Source: Roseburia sp. (GTDB lineage: Bacteria; Bacillota; Clostridia; Lachnospirales; Lachnospiraceae). Taken from it: 13,402 bases of DNA. This document shows positions 1 to 7,700 of the stretch, one piece after another; position 1 is the stretch's first letter; each line of letters opens with the position of its first letter. The DNA is taken from contig JAUUNJ010000035.1 in assembly GCA_030844625.1 (NCBI GenBank), forward strand, positions 1-13,402, written 5' to 3'. Both the position numbers and the translations under genes were made by a program. The notes beneath the pieces were generated by a model, which worked only from the letters and a program-made list of their open reading frames with translations, made no database searches and was not told the origin of the DNA.

Positions 1-468
1 CTCTTCTATTAATTCAGGAGTAGAAACAACAAGAGTTTTCTGCTGTTTGGTTTCCTGTACTACATGCTTTCTCTGTATGTATTTTAAAACAATATGTGTC
101 AGATACATAGTTATGATGTCCATCAAAAAGAAAGACACTAACACAATTCTTGAATAGGAATTTCCCAACTGTAAAACAAACATATATGCAAACAGTAAAC
201 CAATCAGTAAAATATTGTGTACAACTACAATTCTGAACTCATCAAAATAACCCCGGTGTAAAATTCCAGAGTAATAATTTCGAAAAAAACTTATACAGAA
301 ATGCATTATCATTGCAATGATTACAAGATTTCTGTATCCGTTATGAGCATACATATTATGAAATCCGCATCTTGAAAAATACGCCAATAAAAATGTTACA
401 TTTATACATAACAAATCTGCAAGAATAAAATCCAGATGTTTCATCCAGCTGTTTTTCCTTACATGCAT
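1..468 (-). CDS. Membrane sugar transferase (polyprenyl glycosylphosphotransferase type), N-terminal part
   Basis: The reverse strand reads open from ATG at 468 to the window edge (156 codons, no stop), so only the N-terminus is visible. An AAAGGGAG ribosome site lies 8 bases before the ATG. The visible part has four hydrophobic helices at about residues 12-31, 46-62, 80-99 and 107-128, followed by a basic stretch (YIQRKH) leading to a cytoplasmic region. This layout, with the LDFILADLL start and the YYSGILHRGYFDEF segment between helices 2 and 3, is typical of the membrane domain of initiating sugar-phosphate transferases for exopolysaccharide or capsule. Those enzymes load the first sugar phosphate onto undecaprenyl phosphate. 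The catalytic domain would lie beyond the left edge, so the assignment rests on the membrane domain only. It is divergent from the zinc-ribbon gene at 731. Confidence 0.68.
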   Translation of the reverse strand, partial: MHVRKNSWMKHLDFILADLLCINVTFLLAYFSRCGFHNMYAHNGYRNLVIIAMIMHFCISFFRNYYSGILHRGYFDEFRIVVVHNILLIGLLFAYMFVLQLGNSYSRIVLVSFFLMDIITMYLTHIVLKYIQRKHVVQETKQQKTLVVSTPELIEE

Positions 469-730
469 ATTATTTTCTCCCTTTCAATTTATCAATCCCC
501 CCTTTGTTTGATTAATTTTATAATATATTTATTCAAAAGTAAACATAAAGCGCGCAAAAACTGTCTAATACAGGGTTCATATTTTTGTCATTTTTGTAAA
601 TTTTTATGTCATAAGTGTAAAATGTATCACCTGCACATTGATTTTATTTTCTGCAGGGGATAATATAACTTATCGGCAAAATTTTTAATACTGCTATTTC
701 AATTTATCTGTAATCCAAAGGAGTATTCAT
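469..730. other. Divergent intergenic region between sugar transferase and zinc-ribbon gene
   Basis: This very AT-rich 262-base gap separates two divergent genes and should hold both promoters. Toward the right, TTGATT (638-643) and TAATAT (661-666) are 17 bases apart and could be a weak promoter for the gene at 731. Toward the left, several TATAAA/TATTAT-like boxes lie near 515-530, but no convincing -35 box pairs with them. Ribosome sites are clear on both sides (complement of 477-484 and AAAGGAG at 717-723). No RNA gene was recognised. A plus-strand open frame at 436-663 has no ribosome site and a composition unlike a real protein. Confidence 0.4.
638..666 (+). promoter_or_regulatory. Possible weak promoter for the zinc-ribbon gene
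   Basis: TTGATT (638-643) matches the sigma-A -35 consensus at four of six bases, and TAATAT (661-666) matches the -10 box at four of six, with a 17-base spacer. The position is right for a start about 60 bases before the ATG at 731. In DNA this AT-rich such matches arise by chance, so this is tentative. Confidence 0.28.
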
Positions 731-1141
731 ATGGGCTGGAAAGAAAAATTTTCAAAATTTATGTATGGAAGATATGGAGTTGATCAACTGTCAAAGTTCA
801 TGCTGGCAGTTACATTCATATTATGCATTGTTTCCATATTTGTCAGAGGACAGGCGGGCTCAATTATCAGCACCCTTATTCTGATTTTAATTATTCTTTT
901 ATATTTTCGTATGTTTTCTAAAAACATCTATAAGCGTGCTGCGGAAAACGAAAAATATATGAAAATAACAAACAAGTTTCGTAAAAAAATCAATACAGAG
1001 AAGAACATTGCCGGACAAAGAAAATATTATCGTTTTTATAATTGTCCCGGATGCGGTCAAAAAATCCGCGTTCCAAAAGGTCGTGGAAGAATTCAAATAA
1101 GATGCCCGAAGTGCAATGAAAAATTCATTAAAAAAAGCTAA
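731..1141 (+). CDS. Small membrane protein with C-terminal zinc ribbon
   Basis: This 136-residue protein has a short basic start, two hydrophobic helices (about residues 23-38 and 45-59), a basic linker and a C-terminal zinc ribbon. The ribbon is C105-P-G-C108 and C125-P-K-C128, separated by an IRVPKGRGRIQIR hairpin, a classical four-cysteine zinc knuckle pair. Both termini are predicted to be cytoplasmic, with the ribbon held just under the membrane. The start is supported by AAAGGAG at 717-723, 7 bases before the ATG. Similar short proteins occur in Lachnospiraceae without a known job. The ribbon could bind nucleic acid or a partner protein, and that cannot be decided here. It is followed after 63 bases by the DUF5685 gene on the same strand and may be co-transcribed with it. 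Confidence 0.85.
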   Translation: MGWKEKFSKFMYGRYGVDQLSKFMLAVTFILCIVSIFVRGQAGSIISTLILILIILLYFRMFSKNIYKRAAENEKYMKITNKFRKKINTEKNIAGQRKYYRFYNCPGCGQKIRVPKGRGRIQIRCPKCNEKFIKKS

Positions 1142-1204
1142 AACAAAAAATGAACCGAAACCCATTTGGCACTGGTGCGTATGAATTAAAAATGGTGATA
1201 ATTT

Positions 1205-2047
1205 ATGTTTGGATATGTTGTGGTAAATAAGCCTGAATTAAAATTTAAAGAATTCGACATTTACAGGGGCTATTACTGTGGTCTGTGTAACTCACTGCGC
1301 AGACGTTACGGTGTTGTAGGACAGTTAACACTTACTTATGACATGACTTTTCTTTCTCTTCTTCTTTCTTCACTTTATGAACCTGAAGTAAAAGATGAAA
1401 TGCACAGATGTATTGTGCACCCTGCCCAAAAACACCGGATGATTAGCACCAAATATACAGATTATGTGGCTGATATGAATATACTTTTGTCTTATTATAA
1501 GGCACTGGACGACTGGAAAGATGACCATAATATTTTAAAACTGGCATTTTCAAAAATGATAAAAACCAAAAATACCAGCTATAAGAAAAAAGCCGATGCC
1601 ATTACATCGTTATTAACCGAACTCGGTACCCGCGAAAAAGAAAACGAAACGAATATCGATATAATGGCAGGTATTTTCGGAAAAATTATGGCTTTACTCT
1701 TTTCCCCTGAACAGGATCAATGGTCCTCTTCTCTTGAGAGAATGGGATTTTTCCTTGGGAAATTTATTTATATTCTTGATGCATTCGACGATTTAGAAGA
1801 AGATATCAGGAAAAATCATTATAATCCCTTTAAATCTATTTGCAATGAACCTGATTTTGATGATAGAATAAAGTCCATGCTGACAATGATGATTGCTGAA
1901 TGTTCTAAGGAATTTGAAGTCTTACCCATCATTGAAAATGCAAATATTCTAAGAAATATTCTTTATGCCGGTGTATGGTCTGTTTACTATAAAAACATAA
2001 AAGCCCGCAGTGATAAAAATCACAACCAGCGAAGAATAAATAATTGA
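1205..2047 (+). CDS. DUF5685 family protein (function unknown)
   Basis: This 280-residue protein is soluble and mostly helical, and I recognise it as the DUF5685 type. Family-like marks are a YYCGLCNSLRRRYG start segment (C25-x2-C28), C69-x2-H72, YVADMNILLSYYK, the acidic run DDWKDD (102-107) and DAFDDLEEDIRKNHYNPF (192-209). The two Cys/His pairs could form a metal site. The two acidic motifs in a helical protein resemble the paired Asp motifs of class I isoprenoid synthases, especially the D-x3-D-x(n)-Y-x-P pattern of squalene/phytoene synthases. This is my reading and not an established function. The start uses GGTGAT (1194-1199), 5 bases before the ATG. The stop lies 18 bases before the J-domain gene, so the two are very probably in one operon. 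Confidence 0.8.
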   Translation: MFGYVVVNKPELKFKEFDIYRGYYCGLCNSLRRRYGVVGQLTLTYDMTFLSLLLSSLYEPEVKDEMHRCIVHPAQKHRMISTKYTDYVADMNILLSYYKALDDWKDDHNILKLAFSKMIKTKNTSYKKKADAITSLLTELGTREKENETNIDIMAGIFGKIMALLFSPEQDQWSSSLERMGFFLGKFIYILDAFDDLEEDIRKNHYNPFKSICNEPDFDDRIKSMLTMMIAECSKEFEVLPIIENANILRNILYAGVWSVYYKNIKARSDKNHNQRRINN

Positions 2048-2065
2048 TGATTTTGGAGACATAAA

Positions 2066-2755
2066 ATGAGTGATCCCTATAAAGTTCTGGGAGTTTCCCG
2101 GAACGCTACAGACGATGACATAAAAAAAGCATACAGAGAATTAAGCAGAAAATATCATCCGGATGCCAATATAAACAACCCTGACAGAGATAAGGCTGAA
2201 GAAATGTTTAAGCTTGTTCAGCAGGCTTATGACCAGATTATGGATGAACGTAAAAACGGCGGTTCTTATGGAACCGGTGACTACGCCGGCTATGGCAATG
2301 GTGGTTATAATTCCGGTACTTACGGTGATTTCCGTGACTTCAGCGGTTTCGGTGGTTTTGGAAGCACCGGAAACTACAGGGGAACCCGTCAATCTTCTTA
2401 TAGTCAGGAAGATTCTTACTACACTGCAGCTGCCAATTATATAAACAGCCGTCATTTTCAAGAAGCTTTAAACGTATTAAACAACATTGAAAACAGAACT
2501 GCCCAATGGTTTTTTTTAAGTTCTCTTGCCAACAACGGTCTTGGCAACAATATCATGGCTTTGGATTTTGCCCGTAGAGCAGCAGCCATGGAACCAACAA
2601 ATCCGACTTATCAGCGGTTGGTTCAGACCCTTGAAAATGGGGGTGAATGGTACACTGACAGACAATACACTTTTGGCGGTGACCCCAACAGTATGTTCTG
2701 TTGTTCTAATCCATGCACGACTTTGTGCCTTTTAAATTTATGTTGTGGATGTTAA
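2066..2755 (+). CDS. J-domain protein with TPR-like region and Cys-rich C-terminal tail
   Basis: The 229-residue protein begins with a J domain (residues 3-60) carrying the HPD signature at 31-33, which stimulates the ATPase of DnaK-type Hsp70. A Gly/Tyr-rich flexible linker follows (about 84-117), then helical TPR-like repeats (about 120-195, e.g. [20 protein letters not shown] and [20 protein letters not shown]). The last 18 residues hold seven cysteines and end Cys-Cys-Gly-Cys. It lacks the zinc-finger and C-terminal substrate domains of true DnaJ, so it is a specialised co-chaperone and should not be named dnaJ. GGAG at 2055-2058 supports the start. The DUF5685 gene ends 18 bases upstream, and a strong hairpin terminator follows the gene. 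The Cys tail may bind metal, form disulfides or be lipid-modified; none of these is shown by the sequence. Confidence 0.88.
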   Translation: MSDPYKVLGVSRNATDDDIKKAYRELSRKYHPDANINNPDRDKAEEMFKLVQQAYDQIMDERKNGGSYGTGDYAGYGNGGYNSGTYGDFRDFSGFGGFGSTGNYRGTRQSSYSQEDSYYTAAANYINSRHFQEALNVLNNIENRTAQWFFLSSLANNGLGNNIMALDFARRAAAMEPTNPTYQRLVQTLENGGEWYTDRQYTFGGDPNSMFCCSNPCTTLCLLNLCCGC

Positions 2756-2821
2756 CAAATTATATTTGGATAAATATAACTACACCACTCTCAAACTTAA
2801 ACATTTTCAATCATATATATC

Positions 2822-2857
2822 AAAAACCTGATTCTCCAAATGGCGTATCAGGTTTTT
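2822..2857 (+). terminator. Rho-independent terminator after the J-domain gene
   Basis: An 11-base perfect inverted repeat, AAAAACCTGAT (2822-2832) and ATCAGGTTTTT (2847-2857), encloses a 14-base loop and ends in a run of six T on the plus strand. It lies about 65 bases past the stop of the J-domain gene. The A run on the left side means it could also work weakly on the minus strand. Confidence 0.82.
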
Positions 2858-2874
2858 TGCAGTATTAGCATATA

Positions 2875-2886
2875 CATATGCATATG
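2875..2886. repeat. Small AT-rich palindrome
   Basis: CATATGCATATG is a perfect 12-base palindrome in the convergent gap, preceded by a further near copy (GCATATA). It lies between two terminators, so a promoter or operator role is unlikely, and it may be chance in AT-rich DNA. Confidence 0.3.
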
Positions 2887-2990
2887 AAATTGTTTCTGCC
2901 TCAGAAAATCAAATATACATTTATAATTTAGGAAATTTAAAATCTTTAGGATTCACAGGTTTTTAGTTGTTAAATAAATTTAAAACTTTA

Positions 2991-3027
2991 AGGGTGTACC
3001 AAAAGTTTCAGACTTTTGGTACACCCT
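2991..3027. terminator. Strong hairpin terminator in the convergent gap
   Basis: A perfect 16-base inverted repeat, AGGGTGTACCAAAAGT (2991-3006) and ACTTTTGGTACACCCT (3012-3027), encloses only five bases (TTCAG). It lies 11 bases past the stop codon of the D,D-carboxypeptidase gene (reverse strand), so it fits as the end of the pth-mfd operon. The T-rich flank is better on the plus strand (CTTTTATATTTTTATTTT) than on the minus strand (TTAAAGTTTTAAATTT). It may therefore also stop read-through from the J-domain side. Confidence 0.8.
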
Positions 3028-3038
3028 CTTTTATATTT

Positions 3039-4085
3039 TTATTTTAATCCATAATTTAACAACTTCTGGCTGTCCTTCCATCGCTGCTCATCTGTCTCAT
3101 CATTCAGAACCACGCTGATACATGTCGTATCTCCTTTTTTCGCCGCAGATACAAGACATTTCCCCGCCAGATCTGTGCTGCCGGTTTTCATTCCCAGACA
3201 ATACTTATAATAGTACTTTCCACTTTCATTTATTAACTCATTGGTAGATTTCCATGTTTTATTTAAAGTTTTTGAATATTTATTTTTCAGTTTACAGATT
3301 TTCATAATGGTATCATTGCTGTAAGCTTCAATTGCAATCTTAGACAAGTCGCTGGCCGTAGTGTACTGCTCTTTATCATCGTACCCGTCAGGGGATGTAA
3401 AGTTGGTATTTTCCAGATTCATATCTCTTACATTTTTGTTCATCTCAAATATAAATCTCTGCACACATTGAGCGGAAGTAAATTTCTTTCCTTCGTTAGC
3501 AATATTGTTTTCAAGAATCGCCTGTCCTGTGGCTTTCGCTAATATATAAGCTGCATCATTTCCCGAAGAGATTAACAATCCCTCCAGCAGTTCTTCCACT
3601 GTAACAACCTGTCCCTTAGAAAATCCCGCTTTACTGGAATCGGGTGCTATCATCGACACTTCATCCCCAATCGTAACTACATCACTTGTACTCATGGTCT
3701 GTAATACGGTCAATGCTGTCATTAACTTAGTGGTACTGGCAGGATACATTTTTTCGTCAATATTTTTACCATACATAATCGTCTTTGAATCCACATCCAC
3801 AAGTATGGCTGCCTGAGCGTTTATCTGGTCCTTAAAGTTATTGGAATTTTCCGTATCGGAGTATTCCATCGGGTGTAAATTATAATCTGTCCAGGGATTT
3901 CTTTCACTGATTACATAATTATCATGAATAAAATCCTGTACGATAACATCGCTTTGAACTGCCTCCTGAACGGGTTTGTAAACGATTTTTGTTTCTTTAC
4001 CTATTTGTAATGTGTAATCTATTGTACCTATGATCAATAAAACTGCAACTGCCGCACTGATTACACACCTTAGATGCCTTTTCAC
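3039..4085 (-). CDS. D-alanyl-D-alanine carboxypeptidase, peptidase family S11
   Basis: This penicillin-binding enzyme removes the terminal D-Ala from peptidoglycan stem peptides outside the membrane. All three active-site motifs are present: S117-T-T-K120 (nucleophile Ser117), S174-G-N176 and K300-T-G302. An N-terminal hydrophobic helix (about 8-22) acts as a signal or anchor, followed by a poorly conserved stretch up to about residue 85. At 348 residues it stops soon after the catalytic domain (W-K-D-S-Q-K-L-L-N-Y-G-L-K) and lacks the C-terminal beta domain and amphipathic anchor of PBP5-type DacA. The N-terminal helix may therefore be the only membrane tether. The start codon is GTG at 4085, overlapping the stop of the upstream lipoprotein gene as GTGA. 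GGAGG at 4093-4097 lies 7 bases away, which supports this start and implies translational coupling. Confidence 0.92.
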   Translation of the reverse strand: MKRHLRCVISAAVAVLLIIGTIDYTLQIGKETKIVYKPVQEAVQSDVIVQDFIHDNYVISERNPWTDYNLHPMEYSDTENSNNFKDQINAQAAILVDVDSKTIMYGKNIDEKMYPASTTKLMTALTVLQTMSTSDVVTIGDEVSMIAPDSSKAGFSKGQVVTVEELLEGLLISSGNDAAYILAKATGQAILENNIANEGKKFTSAQCVQRFIFEMNKNVRDMNLENTNFTSPDGYDDKEQYTTASDLSKIAIEAYSNDTIMKICKLKNKYSKTLNKTWKSTNELINESGKYYYKYCLGMKTGSTDLAGKCLVSAAKKGDTTCISVVLNDETDEQRWKDSQKLLNYGLK

Positions 4086-4738
4086 TGAATATCCTCCAAA
4101 GTAAATATCTGTTTATTAAAAGTAATAGTTTTCCATTGTTCTTCTGCCGTAACAGTATTTCCCGTTTTCCACGTTTCATACGTTTCATCAGGAAGTTTTT
4201 TGTTAGATGCTGTCATTATTTCTTCCACTTTATCAGCAATTTTCCTTTTTTCAAAAACATATTTTAAGCGTTTTTCACTAATATCAATTTTTGAACTAAG
4301 TATTTTACTTGTTTTTAAATAATAATTTTCAACGTCAATCTCCACCTCTTTTTTCTCTTCGTCTGAAAGATTGACATTATATTCTTCTGCAAAAGAATAC
4401 ATACATTCTCTACGGCATATATCATCCAGCACCATACTTTTAACGCCCTGCTGCCATGTTACTCCATCTTTCATTTCACTATTCCAGTCAATTTCTTTTC
4501 CTTCTGTAATATAATAAGTCTCATATGTTGCCTGCGCCGTATATACATAGTACTTTGCCTCATCAAGAAATACTTTTATGTCTCCCGCATGAATCGCTAC
4601 CGTTTTCTCCGGATTAATCGTGGTTGTTTCTTCTTTTTTTCTCGTTTCTTTACTTCCACACCCCATTAGGCTTATTATTAAAATTCCACATAATATAATC
4701 CCAGAAAATTTTTTTATTTTTCTCTTTTTATTATTCAT
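4082..4738 (-). CDS. Exported lipoprotein, SurA/PrsA N-terminal-like, without a rotamase domain
   Basis: The 218-residue product has a basic start, a hydrophobic core (14-26) and a lipobox L24-M-G-C27, so Cys27 should be lipidated and the protein held on the outer face of the membrane. After a Lys/Glu/Thr-rich spacer, residues about 47-175 look like the helical N-terminal chaperone region of SurA/PrsA foldases (VAIHAGDIKVFLDEAKYYVY, then an INW-like tryptophan, VKSMVLDDI and NLSDEEKKEVE). The parvulin (PPIase) domain expected next in PrsA is absent; only about 45 residues follow. In many Clostridia a PrsA-type gene follows mfd, so this may be a reduced version. The gene lies 20 bases after mfd and overlaps the carboxypeptidase start by 4 bases. 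The ribosome site is weak (AAAAGAGA), which suggests coupling to mfd translation. Confidence 0.7.
   Translation of the reverse strand: MNNKKRKIKKFSGIILCGILIISLMGCGSKETRKKEETTTINPEKTVAIHAGDIKVFLDEAKYYVYTAQATYETYYITEGKEIDWNSEMKDGVTWQQGVKSMVLDDICRRECMYSFAEEYNVNLSDEEKKEVEIDVENYYLKTSKILSSKIDISEKRLKYVFEKRKIADKVEEIMTASNKKLPDETYETWKTGNTVTAEEQWKTITFNKQIFTLEDIQ
4093..4097 (-). promoter_or_regulatory. Ribosome binding site that fixes the GTG start of the carboxypeptidase
   Basis: The reverse strand reads GGAGG, 7 bases before GTG at 4085-4083, inside the last codons of the upstream lipoprotein gene. It fixes the unusual GTG start and the 4-base GTGA overlap. Confidence 0.8.
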
Positions 4739-4758
4739 TCTCAGTTTTTCTCTTTTCG

Positions 4759-7700
4759 TTATTCTTTATCCATCAGCGTAGACAATGACTGGACCAGCTT
4801 TTCAGCCCTCTTAACTACATTGTCTGCACTCTGCCCAGGCTCATACAAAAAGTAAGGAGCCTCATTAGGTATAAATTTTAACCTTCCTTTGTATTCTCGT
4901 ACAAGAATCGGAATCCTCTCCACATCTATCTTTGCCTCCGGCCACATAGTAAGCTTAATTCTGTCTTTATTGCCTGAAATCTCCGTCACATAAGCCTGAT
5001 GAGCTGCTGCCTTTAACAATGCAGCCTGAAGAAGATTTTCAACCTGAGTCGGAATATCTCCAAAACGGTCAAGCAGTTCATCCTGCATATCTTCGTATTC
5101 CTCAATGGTTTCAATTCCTGCAATACGTTTATAGATATCCATTTTTAACGCTTCATTTTTGATATAGGAAGGCGGTACAAATGCATCAATATTCAAATCT
5201 ATCTTGGTTTCAAAATCATCTGCCCGCTTATGACCTTTTAACACCTCAATTGCTTCATTCAACATTTTACAGTAGAGGTCATATCCCACAGCTTCCATAT
5301 GTCCGCTTTGGGCAGCTCCCAGAAGATTTCCGGTTCCACGAATCTCTAAATCTCTCATTGCAATCTTTACACCGGAGCCAAGTTCCGTAAAGTCTCTGAT
5401 TGCTCCCAGACGTTTTTCCGCAACCTCTGTAAGCATTTTATTTCTGCTGTACATAAGAAATGCATAAGCAGTACGATTGGATCTTCCCACACGGCCGCGA
5501 AGCTGATAAAGCTGGGACAATCCCATTCGTTCAGCATTATGGATAATAATTGTATTTGCGTTTGGAATATCCAGACCGGTTTCAATAATGGTCGTTGTAA
5601 CCAGCACATCTATGTCTCCATTGACAAAATCGTACATAATTTCTTCCAACTGTCTCTCGCTCATCTGCCCATGGGCAAATGCCACATTGGCATCAGGAAC
5701 AGAATTCTGCACTCTTGTAGCTATATCTGCAATATCCTGAACTCTGTTGTATACATAATAAACCTGTCCGCCTCTTGCAAGCTCCCTGTTAATTGCATCC
5801 CTTGTTATTTCCTCGTTGTATTCCATAACAAAAGTCTGTATCGGCATTCTGTCCTGCGGCGGTTCCTCCATGACACACATATCTCTGATTCCAATAAGGC
5901 TCATATGAAGGGTTCTTGGAATCGGTGTTGCTGTCAATGTAATTACATCAATGTTATTTTTTAATTCCTTAATTTTTTCTTTATGTTTCACGCCGAAACG
6001 CTGTTCCTCATCAATAATCAGCAATCCCAGATCATGAAATTTAACATCATCGGAAAGAAGTCTGTGGGTGCCGATTACAATATCCACATACCCCTTCTTC
6101 AAATCTCTTATGCTCTGATCTATACTTGCTTTTGTTCTGAATCGGGATAACATTTCCACGCGCACAGGAAAATCTTTAAATCTCTGCTTAAATGTTTTGT
6201 AATGCTGTTGTGCCAGAACCGTAGTCGGCACCAGATATGCCACTTGTTTATTATCCTGAACCGCTTTGAATGCTGCTCTTATAGCAATTTCTGTCTTACC
6301 GAACCCCACATCGCCACATACAAGTCTGTCCATGATTTTTGTGCTTTCCATATCTTTTTTCACTTCATGAATAGCACTCATCTGATCCTCTGTCTCCTCA
6401 AACGGAAACAGTTCTTCAAACTCTTTCTGCCACTCTGTATCTGGTGAAAACTGAAAGCCTTCCCCATTCTGTCTGATTGCATAGAGCTGCACCAGTTCTT
6501 TTGCAATATCTGCAACCGCTTTCTTGACCCGACCTTTCGTCTTTTTCCATTCCTGACCACCAAGTTTGTTAAGTTTTGGCGGTTTTGCCTCGCTGTCGGC
6601 ATACTTTTGAATCATATCCAACTGAGTCGCCAAAACATAGAGACTGCTTCCTCCAGCGTATTCTATTTTTATATAATCTTTTACCACATGGTCAACTTCA
6701 ACTTTTTCAATTCCCCGGTAAATACCCAGTCCATGGTTTTCATGAACCACATAATCACCAATATTTAAGTCTGTAAAGCTTGAAATATTGGTTCCTTTAT
6801 ATCCATGTTTTCTACGTTTTTTCTTTTTTCTCTCACCAAAAATATCTGTATCTGAAATTGCCACGAACTTGATCATGGGATACATAAAACCCTTGCGCAG
6901 TCTGCCTTTTATAATCATTACCTCACCGGGCTGAACCTGTCGTTGTTGGTCTTCTTCAAAAAAAGCACTGATGTCAAACTGTCTCAAATCTTCTGCCAGT
7001 CTTTGTCCCCTGGTATCCCCTCCTGTAACCAACAGTACCGAATACTTTTGTTTTTTATATTTTTTTAAGTCCTCTACAAGCATTTCAAACTTGCTGTTAT
7101 ATGGACTTATATTTCTTGATTCCACCTCCACAAAATCATCTGCAGTAAAACTTTTAATTTTCTGGGCAATGGTTGTAAAGAGGACTTTTTTACAATTGTT
7201 AATGCGGTTAATTATGTCTTCTTTCTGCCACATAACATTGGTCTGTCCTGACAGCACATATCCTTTTGCCAGTCTGTTAGCCATACTTTCCCTGAATTCT
7301 GCATCTACTGCATTGAGCTGTTCCTCCACTCTTTTCGGTTCATCAATAAAATATACAGGTTCATCAAAATAATCCAGCAGGCTTACCAGATCATCGCAAA
7401 AATAGTTTACATAACTGTCCAATGAAATGCTGTTTGGATTGATTTCTGCATGAACTAAAAATTCTTCTATTGTTACTTTTAATCTATTTGCCTCTTCTGT
7501 CTTAAAATCTTCTCTGAATTTTTTTACAGCACAATCCAGTTCACTCCGGATTTTTCGTATTCCCTCAGTAATCTCTTCTTTCTTTAAAGCATATTCGCTT
7601 GCAGGAAAGATTTTTACACTCTCAAGGTTTTCTATGGAACGCTGACTTTCAATCTCAAAACTTTTAATCAGATCTACCTCATCATCCCAGAAATCGATTC

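Noticed and set aside
436..663. Plus-strand 75-codon open frame between the divergent genes
   Set aside because: It overlaps the start of the sugar transferase on the other strand, has no ribosome site, and its Cys/His/Phe-rich content looks like translated AT-rich spacer.
899..1165. Minus-strand open frame opposite the zinc-ribbon gene
   Set aside because: The plus strand has a strong ribosome site and a four-cysteine ribbon; the minus frame shows no domain or start signal.
5539..5964. Plus-strand 141-codon open frame inside mfd
   Set aside because: It lies opposite the conserved motor domain of Mfd, whose motifs are intact on the minus strand, and it has no recognisable domain.
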